A stretch of DNA of 64,000 nucleotides from Sipunculus nudus (Eukaryota; Annelida; Sipuncula; Golfingiida; Sipunculidae). This document shows, piece by piece, positions 10,717 through 23,352 of this stretch (the first letter of the stretch is position 1; the number at the start of each line of letters is the position of its first letter). The stretch covers positions 91,083,624 through 91,147,623 of the forward strand of contig CM049308.1 in assembly GCA_026874595.1 (NCBI GenBank). The letters run 5' to 3'. A program made the position numbers and the translations under genes. A model generated the notes under the pieces. That model searched no databases. It was given only the letters and a program-made list of their open reading frames with translations, and was not told where the DNA came from.

Positions 10717-13700
10717 TTAAATGTGTCTATTACAGAGAGGGTAGATTTGTCATTTTAAATGCCTATATTCAGGAATGTCCATTTTTATTAGTCAATGTTT
10801 ATGGCCCAAACAGTGAGAAAGAACAAGTGCAGTGTTGCCAAAAGATATGTAAAATAATTGAAAAAGGATTTGACATAGACTTTTAATACTCAAATTATCT
10901 GCGGAGAAGACCTGAATTTCTGTTTCTCCCCCTTGGATGCTCAAGGTGGTAATCCAACATTCAAATATAAAACAATTGACTCTGTAAAAACAATACTTCA
11001 AACATATGATCTGTGTGATATATGGCGACTACGTAATCCAAATATTAAAGGATTTACTTGGAGGAGATTAAACCCACTTACACAACGCAGGTTAGACTAT
11101 TTTCTTATATTAGTGACTTTACAACCCTGTGTCACAAACTGTGAAATTATACCTTGTGTGGGAACAGACCATTCAACGGTACTATTTAGACTTTGTTCTT
11201 TTGAAATGCCAAAAACATGGGCCATCTTACTGGAAATTTAATCATTCATTAGCTGAAGACACCTTATTTATAACCAAATTAAAAGATTATATACAATTAG
11301 TGAAACATAAGCTTTTCATACAAATATGAATGCTAAAACCAAGTGGGACTATTTAAAATATCATATAAGATAATTTGCAATAGCATACTCAAAAGAAAAA
11401 AGCAAAGCTAACAGAATAAAGAGGATGAACTTAGAAAAAGAATTGGAGCAGTTAGGAAGTAATATTGGAGAGTGCAATGAAAATAGTATTATTGAAAAAT
11501 ACAAAGATTTCAAGCAGAAACTTGAAGAATGTTATGATCTGATAACTGAGGGCATAATTGTTAGATCCAGAGCTCAGTGGTATGAGCAGGGTGAGCGCAA
11601 CACAAAATATTTCTTAAATCTTGAAAAGAGAAATCATGAAGTGACAGTTATAAAAAAATTAATAGTATACAGGGTCTGTAGAAACAATGGATCACAACAA
11701 AATAATGTCGCATATTCATGAAAATTATATGCAAAGGTTTTCAAGATCTTCAGATGTCACCTCTGAGGAATGTGATAAGTTCTTAGAAGGTATTTATGGG
11801 TTACCAGAACTAACTGAAGATGAGTCTTTGAAGTGTGAAGGTAACATCACTGTCACAGAGGTACTTGAATCCTTAAAAAATAATAAAACACCAGGGAATG
11901 ATGGAATAACAAAAGAATTATACTTGAGTATATTTAATGAAGTAGATTTTGAAATGACTGCTTGTTTAAATGAAGGGTATCATTCAGGAGAATTATCAGA
12001 GAGCCAAAAACAAATAGTTATTAAGCTTTTAGAAAAACCTGGTAAGGACAAAAGATGTATAGAATCCTGGAGAACAATAAGCTTAATTAATGTTGACTGT
12101 AAGGTGTTAAGTAAAATTTTAGTTTCAAGATTGCGAAAGGTTTTGCAAATATTGGTCCACTCAGATCAGAATGCTTTTGTTCCAGGCCGCTATATCGGAA
12201 ATTCAGTTCGCTTAATCAGTGATATGGTGGAATATTTTCATACAGAAAAGCATGAAGCAATTATTTTTGGAGCTGACTTTAAAGCTGCTTTTGACTCAGT
12301 AGATCAGGTCTTCATGTTAAGTGTTCTAAAAAACTAGGCATTGGCCAGTGTACATTATCTGGATAAAAACTTTGCATAATAACATGAAAAGCTGTGTTAT
12401 TAACAATAGTTTTACAACACCATACTTTTTGTCTAGGGGTACTAAACAAGGGGACCCAATATCCCCCTATTTGTTTATATTAGTTTTAGAAGTGTTAACA
12501 CATCAAGTTCGTATAAATAAAAATATCCAAGGAGTCAATGATTTTGCATATGAACTAAAACGGACATGTTTTGCAGATGACATAACTTTTTTTCATCAGG
12601 AACACAACTTCATTTTAACATTTAATTAGCACCATAAATGTGTTTTCACAAATTTCTTCCCTGCAATGCAATTATAATAAATCTGAAGCAGCCTGGATAG
12701 GTGCAAGTAAGCATAGTACACTAGAACCAGTTCCATGTAAATGGGTTAACTTGACAAAAGGAGCAATTAAAACTCTTGGCATCTGGCACTCATATGATAA
12801 AGATATCAGTAGGAAACTTATTTTTGATAATGTGAGAGAACAATTGAAAAAAATCTTTATTGTGTGGTCAAGCAGAAATTTAACATTTTTTGGAAGGACA
12901 GAAATTTGTAGAAGATTAGCTTTATCCAAAGTAATATACGTATGCAATATGCATGTACCACCTCAGTCATTCATAGATATAATTATTGTTATAATTGAAA
13001 AAAACCCAAGGTCAGATATAGTATACTGATAGGACCATACCATAAAGGTGGTATAAACTTTGTAGACTTAGCCAGCAGATTGTAAACTCAAAGAATTATT
13101 TGGATTAAAAGGTTGATTCTGTGTAATAGTGCTTATGCATGGAAAGCAGTACAAATGTTTTATCTTGAGAAAATAGGTGGAGTTGCCAATGTGTCATCAA
13201 ACTTTGAATACCATAGAATACCTTCTAAGATACCAGGCTTTTATAAACAGTGTTTGGAAGATTGGTCACAATTTGTTTCAAAAGATCCAACCATAAAAAA
13301 TGAGGTAAAACTGCAACCTCTGTGGAACAATAGGTGGATTAAAGTGGATAAAAAGTCAGTGTATTGCAAACATTTTGGACTCGTTTGGAATAAGGTTTGT
13401 AAAAGACTTTGTATCAAATGAAGGAAAAAAGCTTATATGGTATGACTTGATTAAAAAATATCCAGATATTAGAACAGGAGTCTATCTCAAATGGAGATCT
13501 GTATTAGCTGCAATACCATGTAATTGGCTAAAATTATTGCGAGACGAGGATATCAAATCTAATGAAGGTATATCAGAGGAGCATATAATAATTAAAACTA
13601 AGGGTATTACAAATATACAATCTTTATCTTCTAAATATGTTTATGATCTGCTGGTGGAAAAAAAATTAACTCAACCGTGATCATTGGTCAAGTTAAGACA

Positions 13701-14134
13701 TACAATACATGATGATAATTTCAACTTGGAGAGTTACTTTGGAGCCATCCAAAAAAATAAAATTGGATATGTACTCAAGGGAATTCTTATTTAAAATACT
13801 CCATAACTATCTACCAACCAATAGTTTACTTTACAAATGAAATTTAGTTGATAGTTACCGATGTTCTTATTGCTTAATAGAATTAGAGACCAAGGAACAC
13901 ATTTTTTATAAATGTTTTGTAACAAAAAATCTATATTTTAGAATTGTGGATTGGATGAAATCAATTGGAGTGATAATGCCACCATTAACCTTGAACAAAG
14001 TATTGTATCGAATGTTTCCAATTAAGAATAACCTTCTAATAAATCAGGTGCTCCTAACATTTAAAATGTGTGTATATCAAAGTAGAAAGGAAAATAATCG
14101 AAACACAAGCAATTTAATGTCAGATTGTTTTTAG
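10716..14134 (+). pseudogene. LINE ORF2: endonuclease C-terminus, reverse transcriptase, C-terminal zinc knuckle
   Basis: ORF2 protein nicks target DNA and copies the element RNA. Visible blocks, in order: endonuclease PFLLVNVYGPNSEKEQ (about 10778), DAQGGNPTF, LCDIWRLRNPNIKGFTWRR, the QRRLDYFL block, GTDHSTVLF (to 11190). The linker has RAQWYEQGERNTKYFLNLEK (11572-11631). Reverse transcriptase has NNKTPGNDGITKE, ESWRTISLINVDCKVLSKIL, QNAFVPGRYIGNSVR, GADFKAAFDSVD, GTKQGDPISPYLF and CFADDITFF (catalytic FADD, 12574-12600). The C-terminal part has LQPLWNNRWIKV, and CSYCLIELETKEHIFYKC (about 13860-13915), a CCHC-type knuckle. Stops at 12335 and 12627 and several frameshifts break it. The endonuclease N-terminus is absent through truncation. 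The C-terminal pattern points to the L1/Tx1 group. Confidence 0.85.
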
Positions 14135-14362
14135 GAGATTGAAATATTTAGAGAAAATTAGCAAAACAGAAAAATAAGATTACTGCACATTTAGAATAAT
14201 GGGGAAAAGTAAGGAAGCATTTTTAACATAGTTGGAATAATATCCAGGCAATGTGCTTTGTATATATTTGTATATATTGTATTTGATGTGATTTTGTACA
14301 ATTATGTGTGACGTGTACTGTATGATTTTTCAGTAATATAAAAAAAATAAAAATAATAAAAA

Positions 14363-14373
14363 AATAAACAATG
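14363..14373 (+). repeat. 3' target-site duplication of the LINE
   Basis: AATAAACAATG, identical to 10706-10716. Confidence 0.8.
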
Positions 14374-14379
14374 CGGTAT

Positions 14380-17300
14380 GACTGTCCCTTGGACTTTCAC
14401 TTCATTTTTTATCAAATATTTTAATGTTTGTCCGTTCATCAATTCGTGGTAGTCCTCAAGTGATGAGACAAGAGAGGCCCCTCTAAATAAATCGTGTTTA
14501 TAAATAAGCTAAAATGCGTTAGCAAAATATAATCGTGATATGTCTGCGATTATCCTGCCATGTTCTAAATGAGCTGGAAAATAAGCGGCTGCCCATGTTA
14601 TGATTACAATATATTCAATTATCTGCGTTCAAAATTTTCAAGACTTAATTACATATATTCCAGTTTTTCATTTTTTTAACCCCTTCCAGTTTCATCAAAA
14701 CGTTTTTAAACCGGTTTGCCCAAATCGATTTGGTGAGTTCCAGGGCCATTTAGTACCAAAGATTGTGTACATTTCACCTGTGGAACTAGGTAACAACTTG
14801 CTGACGCCGGAAGCGCTTGCGTTATGACCGAATTGCTGCTTGTAAACTGAATTTGGCATGTGCCACTGGCTACTAAATCAAAACAAGCTAACCGAGGGGA
14901 GGCCTCCGACATCGTAAACCAGAAATGATCCCGCTATGGTCACTGCTGAGAGCAATGCCAATCTCATTTTCCCCTATATTTGCCTGATGTATATTCAACG
15001 TGTCTGCTGAATTAGTCACTGATATTAATTTAATTTGATACTTTATATATGGTATATTTAATTTAGAATTTTATATAAATCATTTGTGAAAGGAAGCTTT
15101 TATGCATCTTAAATACATTGATTTATGGTTAGCATTACTCCGTAAGTTTTTCCGAATTATTTCATACTCTGAATTGTCTGCCTGTATTTCATGTACACCA
15201 CACTTAATTGATAATCATTTCATATAAACACAGCATGGTATGATGCCAAACATGGTATGAGACAATATATATAATAATATTATCATAAACTAGACATTAC
15301 TTCACCCGGTCCAGGGCCAAAGATCTCTCTTATTTTATGATAACAACAGGATGGTAACATCACACACATTTTCTTCCAAAGGGTTTTCTCAACACCTCGC
15401 CAGCTGACTGTAGGCAGTGTATCTATAATTCTTATAGAAATGTTTTCCCCATCATATTCGCATTCTGGTGAGAATTCTTAATATCATTTCAAAGTTATAA
15501 TAAAAATAATGACTGACAGACTACACATAATGATTTCCAAACGTTGACCATCTCCAGCCTTCTTTGAATTAAGAAGATCCTGCCTGGTGGTTCTACAAAT
15601 ATCTGATAAATAACTTGCTTACAAATATCTGATAAATAACTTGCCAACAAGTAATATTTCTACATGAAAATAAGTGAAATAAGGCGGTCACTATAGTTCA
15701 CCGTTTTTCAATCTGGAACCTTTTAAATTGATGCACAGTAGCTTAACTTATAACAATATTTATATTAAAATAAAGAATAACTAAATGAGAGTTGAATAAT
15801 ATCAAATGCCAGACAAAATAAAAGGCATTCAAGTTAGAGCACATGTACTTCCGCCAACATTCTCGATCAGCAGAGCCAGAATATAAGCAGGATCTTGATC
15901 ACATGTTGATGCAACAGCTTGATCATTGCAGTAAAGGTCAGCTCTGTCTGACAGACAAAAAGGGGCTTCAATTGGACATCACTGGCACTCCTACAAGCTC
16001 TTAGAAATTCACACTTAAAAGTTCCTTACACACAAGTGAAAGGTTCCTTTTGCCCAATCTAATTATTTTTAAAAATCCTTAGAACAAATCATAATATGGT
16101 GATTCAATTACATCCTAAATCTAAAGGGTCTTACTCTCACCCTCAACACTATTTAATCAAATGCCATTCACAGCTTTTTGGGGGAAATTTGCTCTAAGGA
16201 TTTTTGTTAAAGCCACCAATCGTGATCTTATTCTGGCGATTATGTAATGAAATAAAATAACCAGTAAATATATATTCACTTGTTCAGGTTGACTTGCAAA
16301 GGCCTATATACTGTTGTTTAAATTGGTAATAAGCCGTCTAAGGCACTAAGACTGTTTGGCAAAGTGGATCATAACATAGATGATAACAATACATCCAAAA
16401 TTGTCTTGCACGTGCCCTTCTTCTGTTCGATCTCTGTGAAACATACGGGTTCATATGTCCGTTTTCTATTGGCAGTCAATGCCCACATAAAATCATGTAA
16501 CACAAGAGGCATGCATGGTAAGAGAAATCGGATTTCATTCTTTTATCTATGGTAGGCTGGTGACATTTTATTCAATTATCAGTGGCAAAAGGGTTTTATT
16601 GGCTGAAACAAGTGATCTCATTGTCCTTATGCTCAACCGATTCCGACACACCAAAAGAGGTCACCACACAAATATAGGTCACAGTGACCTAATTTTGAGT
16701 ATACAAAGAGAGTTTACTCGATAACCTACAGGCTATTTTGCACATGCGTTGTGTATAATTCGAGACAAGGGGGCAGTTATTAGCTTTAAGTAAAATTACC
16801 TTATTTAATCGTTATGGCTGAATTTCCCCAACCTAGCTGAAAGACAACTCTTGAAACGTTTCACTATAGATGGAGATATGTCTTTATGCATGTTTTGTCT
16901 GTATGTTCTTGTCCATTTATAAGTATATATAGGAATGTTTGTATGGATACGTACATATATTAATGTTGTTTGCCTTGTGTATTTTGTTTGAATACATTCA
17001 ATGTATTAAAAAAAACTCTTGAATCGTTTTTCCTTCTTCACTGGATGGAATTCCCTCGTATTCACTGTTTCAATTAGCAAAACTGTCGCCATCTAGATCT
17101 CGTTTTTGAAACAATGAGGAGCAGCCATCTTGACAAGTGCCTGGTGTGTCGCTTTATTCCCGAAATACCCGAGTGCTCTCAAGATACAGCCAGACATTAT
17201 CTTATGTGTATTAACCTGGTATTAGATGCGATCGGCTCTGCGTACACTTTAATATACAGTGACTATAGGCCTACCACAAGCCACATTGCTCCCTCCAGGT

Positions 17301-18100
17301 GAGTTTGCTGGTCAGACAAAGGGTCACATGAAGACTTGCATATATGGTGGAAAATAATATGGAGTTTGTATTAACATTTACTTTTGCTGATTCGCAAATA
17401 TCTTTCTCAGAACACTAGTTTGATGAAAACTTCCATGTTGAAGCATACAAAAATGTTGCTTTCCATGACCCCAGCACACTTTGATAATGCACAACCAGTC
17501 CCCATTAATTGACTCCAACAAAGCTTTCGGTAGAAGCACTTGGACAAGGTATTTCACTTACACGACTACGTATTAAGATGAAATGTATAGATTTATAGAG
17601 GTATAATTTCCTGTTTTTATGACACGATTGCTTCCAAGAATTATATCAACTTTAGCGAAAGATATGAACTATGATTAGTCTGAAATAATGTTAGCAGTGA
17701 CTATGGGCAGATGAAATAAAATTTAGTTTTTAAAATTTTCTTTATGAAACGGTTGTCCCTCTAATTACGTCAACTGGAGAGAAAGAAAAGAACTGTGAAT
17801 GATTTAAAAATTCGTTCGACCATGGGACATATAACCGCTGCGCGGAATGATGCCCAAGGAAAATAATTCGATATGGTTACCTGAAATGTTGGGCGTTAAA
17901 CCGATATTGTTCCTGGGATTGTTTTGTTTTCAATGGAAATATGATATTAATGTCCCATATTTTATAGGCGTACAGAACGATCAACATTCATAAACATGAT
18001 GAACGTTCAGAACTGTAAGCTGCTTTATGCAAGCTTTCTAGGAAATGTTGCGTGGCGTCATTGTATATTGTGACGGCACGGTCCATAAATTGCCGAATGG
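14380..18100. other. Long stretch without supported gene
   Basis: Mostly unique-looking AT-rich sequence. It holds one 26-bp direct duplication (15594-15645). I see no domain, tRNA or transposon terminus. Short frames near 16364-16724 and 17114-17302 lack splice context and recognisable motifs. Confidence 0.5.
15594..15645 (+). repeat. 26-bp direct tandem duplication
   Basis: The unit TACAAATATCTGATAAATAA plus CTTGCT is repeated immediately, with one mismatch at the last base. Confidence 0.9.
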
Positions 18101-18110
18101 TCAGATGTTA

Positions 18111-18212
18111 CAGGTTAGAGGGACGTCTTTCAAGGCTATATATATTTATCATCTGAGATGCACATATTGACAGCTCCAGGAAAATATTTTCCATCGAGTG
18201 CTTGGTATTATG
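18111..18212 (+). repeat. Dispersed repeat, copy 1
   Basis: CAGGTTAGAGGGACGT, a TATATATT.ATCAT block, TGCACAT and CCATCGAGTGCTTGGTATTATG recur in the same order at 56172-56273. A GACA/GACG-rich stretch follows (18213-18290) that resembles the tetranucleotide stretch of the hairpin-ended elements. Confidence 0.7.
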
Positions 18213-18760
18213 GAGACAGACAAACGGACGGATAGACCGACTGAGTTACGGACGACGGACAAAAATAAAAAGACGGCCAGACTGACAGACAATCAAGAAC
18301 TTATACAGAAAGTTCCAAGTTATTCTTTAATAATGCACTTCAATTGCTACTGTGTCAGTTCAGTGACACAAAATTGAACGGCAGTGGAAGTCTGCACACA
18401 CACATCTAGCCAGCTGTCAGAATATATAAATATAGTCTAATGCTTTGTGCTCCTCAATAATTTTATGAACTGAACTGATTTGCTTTGCATTCAGATGAAA
18501 AAATGCACCAGTTATGTTTTTCCACCAATCACAAGCAATTGTTTTGACATACGAGCTCCCAGCCAGTGTTGATATACAATGTATCAACTGTGCATGTATC
18601 AATTTTGCAGGCTGAAGATACATTGTTACACATGCAATACTTATCTAACTGGCTTTTTCACAGCTCTAATAAAATATCAATGTATTCAGGAAAAGACAGC
18701 AATTGTGCACACTGTGCAGTAGAAAGTTTTCTCCAATTTTATGATGACCCTTGTTTAACA

Positions 18761-18775
18761 CCCCCCCCCCCCCCT
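18761..18775. repeat. Poly-C run
   Basis: C homopolymer of about 14-15 bases. Confidence 0.9.
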
Positions 18776-19131
18776 CCCAGTTTCATTATAATTTGGGCTA
18801 TACTTAGCCCATTAAAAAAAAAGAAACTTTAGCCAAAAATTACAGTATAAATTACGAGAATTCTTAACTAGAAAAATCAAAATTTTATTATAATTAAAAT
18901 ACACAAATTGGTGTGTATCCTCCTGGGATCTGCAGTGTGTCAGGACCATCTGCTGGCGAGAACTATATTCAGTTGCTTAATGGTCGACTATTTACTGGCG
19001 GTGCACGGCACATCTTTGATTGACAGGCGTGCGGAGGCCGCCGGTCAGTCAGCCGAGACTGTGCTTATCTTTATTACCAGCACCTGTTATCTAATTGACA
19101 CTAATTACTGCAAACACTTTCCCCTGTACAG

Positions 19132-19133
<2 letters not shown>

Positions 19134-19187
<54 letters not shown>
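19134..19187. repeat. (CT)n microsatellite
   Basis: Pure CT dinucleotide array of about 27 units. Confidence 0.95.
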
Positions 19188-19189
<2 letters not shown>

Positions 19190-19190
<1 letters not shown>

Positions 19191-20110
19191 GCCCTGAACT
19201 ATTATGCAGGTCGTAGAATTTTGTTTAGGTTTGTGTCACTGCCCAAAATTACGTCATTGTCATCCTATACGGGTAAAGTTTGAGGTATCAAGAATATGGC
19301 ATGAAATATGAAATAGCCGCTTGTTATTTCAAGCAATGGATGTAAACTTTACCTTGCTATGGCTTATATCTAGTTCATCCATGTTATTATCTTGTCTTAT
19401 TTTATGCTAAATATGTCTAAGTATTTTTAATATATTCAAAAGATGGTTTTAAAAATATTTTCGTTTCACCAGGCAACGCTACTGCTATAAACCTCGTGCT
19501 CAGGCTACAAAACCTGCCGCCAACGATTTTCCAGGTGGGCTATTCCAGGTGTACATTGAAAAACACCCATTTTCCAGGAGTTTGAAAAATTATTTGGAAT
19601 ATCCATGAGTATTTCAGGTTTGCATGTTTGCCTGGTTTAATAGTCGTAAAAACCTCACTTACTTCGAATCCATTGAAGTGTCCCTGCATTGCAATAACTG
19701 CAAAAAAATAAATGGTATAAAATCCAAACGGTACAAACGGAAGCCATGAAATTTAATTTTAAGTGAAATTTTGGCTTTTATACACGATGATTTGTTTGCT
19801 GTGCTTAAATCCTGTTAAAACTTTTCCGAATAATTTGGACAATATCAGCATGGTGTACAAACATAGATGGGTATTAAGATTCAAACACTTAAACTTTAGA
19901 GCCTTTTTTCCTGAATATTTCTCATCATCTTGATAATTTATCTACAGACAGTTTTCACAGCTTCTAACAAATTAAATCATCATGAAAACAATGATTTCAC
20001 TACCTGGTAGATTTATAGCAAGTCTTGAAGGTTGAAAATCATCAACTGCAGATGTGAAACCCATTGTGTACATCTTCATTAAACAGCCATCTTTTGTAGT
20101 AATCTAAAAA
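19190..20110. other. No supported gene
   Basis: No recognisable coding or RNA feature. Composition is AT-rich and apparently single-copy within the window. Confidence 0.5.
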
Positions 20111-20114
20111 ATGT

Positions 20115-21050
20115 ATTAAACAGGTCTCTTTCCTGTATAAATATTATTCAATTTCAAAATAATTTTTGATTAAAAACACCAACGACTCACCTTTCCTGTG
20201 TTTCTCTTTGATTAAACATATGAATTACCCCCGTAAGGTACTTTTATATCTTTACGTCTCTCCCTCTGTTTCTCTTTATCTCGCCCTTTAAAACATTTGT
20301 TTCCCCGGTTAGCTAAATGTCTGCTTTCCGTGGTTAGCTTTAAAAATCCCTGTCTCTCTCTCTCTCCCTCTCTCTGTATATATATATATATAGCATTTCT
20401 TTTATTCATTAAAATATTTCAAAATTAATTACTCATTATAAAATCTAACAACTCCGCTTTCCGTTTGCTTCTCTTTTATAAAACACCTAATTTGGCCCCT
20501 GAGGTACATTTTTATACTTTCATCCCTCTCTATCCGTGTATCTATCTGTGTACCCATGTATGTATGTATGTATCTATCTATCTCTCTCTTTAGTATTCCT
20601 GTTATTCATTTTATGTTCATGATTAATTGGGTATTCGAAACAATGACAACTCACTTTTTCCCTTTTTCTATTATACAACAAGAATTCAGCCCTGAGATAC
20701 ATTTTTTTGTTTGTTTCCTTTCTGCTTTTCTATATCGCTGACTTCAATAATATCTCTTACCGCGGTAGCCTGCGGTAGCCTAAGTCGACTTTCAACAGTC
20801 AGTTTTGGTTTCTTTCTTTGCTAATCTTTAACAGGTCTCTCTCCTATATGATTAAGTTTTTTAATTTCAAACAAATTTTTGATTAAAAGCACCTTCTGTG
20901 AGTTTCTCCTTTAATAAACATTAATTTTTCCATAAGGTACATTTTTATCTTTGCGTCTCTCCCTTTGTTTCTCTTTATCTCGCCCTTTAAAATATTTGTT
21001 TCCCCGATTAGCTTAAGTCTGCTTTCCGTTGTTGGCTTTAAAAAGTCTCT
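20115..21050 (+). repeat. Degenerate tandem array, units of about 200-240 bp
   Basis: The two clearest copies are 20115-20360 and 20828-21050. They share ACAGGTCTCT, TTTTTGATTAAAA, TAAGGTAC, GTCTCTCCCT, TTCTCTTTATCTCGCCCTTT, TTTGTTTCCCCG, TTAGCT and TCTGCTTTCCGT. Two weaker copies lie around 20450-20530 and 20660-20740 (GAGGTACATTTTTATAC, GAGATACATTTTTTTG). Short CT, TA and GTAT microsatellites sit inside. Confidence 0.75.
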
Positions 21051-21149
21051 GTAATTCGAATTTATCATGGGTTGGTCTATTTCATGCTAAGTTCAAGTTA
21101 CACAACCGGAAACTGTCTGCTATCCTATCATCTGCTATATCTCATACAA

Positions 21150-21490
21150 CCTTTATGTATATTCAATCAATCTTTCATTCAATCCAGCTTTCTTTCACTC
21201 GTTCTTTCATTATTTCACCCATCAATCCAAACACCGTTCCGTCTTTTTTGTTTATTTCTGTCTTTCATTCTCTCTTTCAATCGTTCTTCCATTCATTCAA
21301 TCTTTAATATGTCATTCAGTGTTTATTGCGATCTATCATTATTTCATTCAATCAATCTTTACTTTCATTCATTCAATCTTTCCTTTTTTTTTTCTTCCAT
21401 CCTTCCATCCATGCATCTATACATCAATCAATCCATCCTTCCCTCTTACTTCCTTCTTTCCACACTTCAATCCTTTCTTTCTTCCAAAAA
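21150..21490 (+). repeat. Degenerate (TTCATTCAATC)n pyrimidine-rich tract
   Basis: Imperfect ATTC/TTCA-based simple sequence for about 340 bp. The plus-strand open frames across it are a by-product of low complexity. Confidence 0.8.
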
Positions 21491-21539
21491 CTAGCATTTA
21501 CTGCCCCTTTCCAGACGGTCCGCTTTAGATTAAGTGGTT

Positions 21540-22560
21540 AAAAGAAAGAATCAATAGTATGACCTCTGCGGTGATTTCCCGGCGGTCGTCTCACACGGTA
21601 CAGTTTTCCTGGCCACTTTCTTTGGTGGTAAATGGAGAATATAAAATTGTGTATAAACATGCATGAGCGCAATTGTACATCAAATAGCTTGGTCCCTTCC
21701 GTGTAAGACTTTTTATTTATTTATTTATTTTTTTTTTTTTTTTGTCTTATATCTGTATCATTACAAACATGCCCGGCTATATAGCAGCAGGAAGCAGACA
21801 ACAGTAATACAGACATCTGCAAAGAACTGTATATTACAACGCTTTCTACAAGGGTGAAAATAAATTTTAAGGTGTTTTTATTTCTTTGCCATGCAAATAG
21901 TACTAATATTATTACATAACTCGCCCGCCGTCTCTTGATCGCCTGCAATCCTCTGCCATGTAAACAACACGAAACGTATACTACAACGACAGCTAGAACA
22001 TACGCTGATGCAGCTCTATGTGACCACTAAATCAACATATGATGTACGCCAGACCGAGCCTATATAGACCATATATACATGATTATAAACCCAGTCTTTG
22101 AATATATGTCGTATTTACTGTATGTGCTCTGTAAATCATTGAGGTGTGTTACTGGAGATTTGCTTGCCAAATATTTTTCCAATCTGTAAACCAGGCATGC
22201 ACTAAGTTGTTGTTTACTTGCACTTTTATTGTGTCACATGGCAGTGGCTTTGACCGCACCCTTCACGCGGGCCCTCGCGTCATAGTGCTAAGGTGATGCT
22301 ACATGTGACCGGCAAGCAGCGTTCTTTCCATCATGGTATATATATGGTCAACCTGTCTTCACTTGAGAAATAAATAGTATAAACGAATTGTGACGCGAAT
22401 GTACAACACAGAATGGTAGTTACATCATTTTATACTATCTATTCTACTCAAACTTAGCTCAGATCATGTGACACTGGCGCCTTCAAATGACTGAGAACTA
22501 TTCACTCCCAGTATAGGATATAGGTCATTGCAGTACACGATAGCACCATTTGGTGCAACG
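21540..22560. other. No supported gene
   Basis: Contains a TTTA/T-rich simple repeat (21711-21743). No domain-bearing frame was seen. Confidence 0.5.
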
Positions 22561-22573
22561 CACGTTAAGGCTT

Positions 22574-22976
22574 TTAGAGTATGTCTAATCTTGTAGCTGC
22601 TTTAACAAGCAGTTTGTTTGCATCAAGAACTACACGGGCTCCAACAAACTCATCAAACGTTTGCGGCATGGATCCCATACATTTAATAGGAGACGGCAGA
22701 TTATTCTTAAGCATGCCAACAATGAGGAGCTCGTAGTGCACATATAAATGTTTTAACAATATTTGGAATGGTTGCCCGGCTAGTGCCGAACCTTTCTACT
22801 AGATCTAAGCTTTCTAAGTTTTAACTTAAGTTTCATAAGAGTAATCAGGAGCTGGTCCTCCATAGGAATGGATTTCACAGTGAAGTCCAACGCTGATGGA
22901 TATTTACACTGAAGTTCCCCAGGCAGCTGGTCAGAATATTGCAGATGTCGTAAGAAAATGACGTATATAGATGCGT
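22574..22976 (-). pseudogene. IS5/Harbinger-type (HTH_Tnp_4/DDE_Tnp_4) transposase fragment
   Basis: After a good acceptor (TTTTTCAG, 22977-22984) the minus strand reads YVIFLRHLQYSDQLPGELQC, then KSIPMEDQLLITLMKLKLKL. After a frame shift it gives LVERFGTSRATIPNIVKTFI, and after another [48 protein letters not shown]. This is the order helix-turn-helix (MEDQLL.TLMKL...RFG.S..T...I) then the first strand and Asp of the DDE core (ARVVLDA) seen in IS5-like/Harbinger transposases, often fused to THAP domains. The frame ends at a stop on 22574 right after this Asp. The remaining DDE core is absent, so this is a truncated relic with two frameshifts. Confidence 0.65.
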
Positions 22977-23352
22977 CTGAAAAATAATAAAGATAATTTT
23001 TTTTTTTTTTTCAATACGCAGATTTATAATTTTGTTTATTATAAAAGATAAAAAGTGGCCAACAAGAAAATGAGACCTAGCCAGTCAAACTATGGGATGT
23101 CCATATATACGAATGCGAAACATGCATTCTTAATAAAACCACTTAAGTTTTCATGAGCTTTTAGATGTCATCATTTTGAGTAAGGAAATAAATATGTTTA
23201 CTGTGAATGTATAAATTATTAAGCTTCGATGCGAAGAATACCAATTTATTGACTTTATTCCTTCTTTATTGTAAATGATATGCTTACCATTTCCGGGTTT
23301 CCAATGATATCCTATATTTACATGGGCCTTCTTTTCTGCAGGTTCTCTGTTG

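Larger units (their letters stand above)
10706..14373 (+). mobile_element. 5'-truncated non-LTR retrotransposon, L1/Tx1-like
   Basis: The insertion spans from inside the endonuclease domain to an A-rich tail (14340-14370) and is bounded by an 11-bp direct repeat. These are the hallmarks of target-primed reverse transcription with 5' truncation. Only ORF2 sequence is present. The 3' untranslated region runs from about 14135 to 14340. The intact duplication together with only moderate coding decay suggests a fairly late insertion relative to its host repeat. Confidence 0.85.

Noticed and set aside
18566-18832. Plus-strand frame with poly-Pro
   Set aside because: The proline run is the C homopolymer; no domain.
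21029-21541. Phe/Ser/His-rich frames
   Set aside because: Simple-sequence artefact of the TTCATTC tract.
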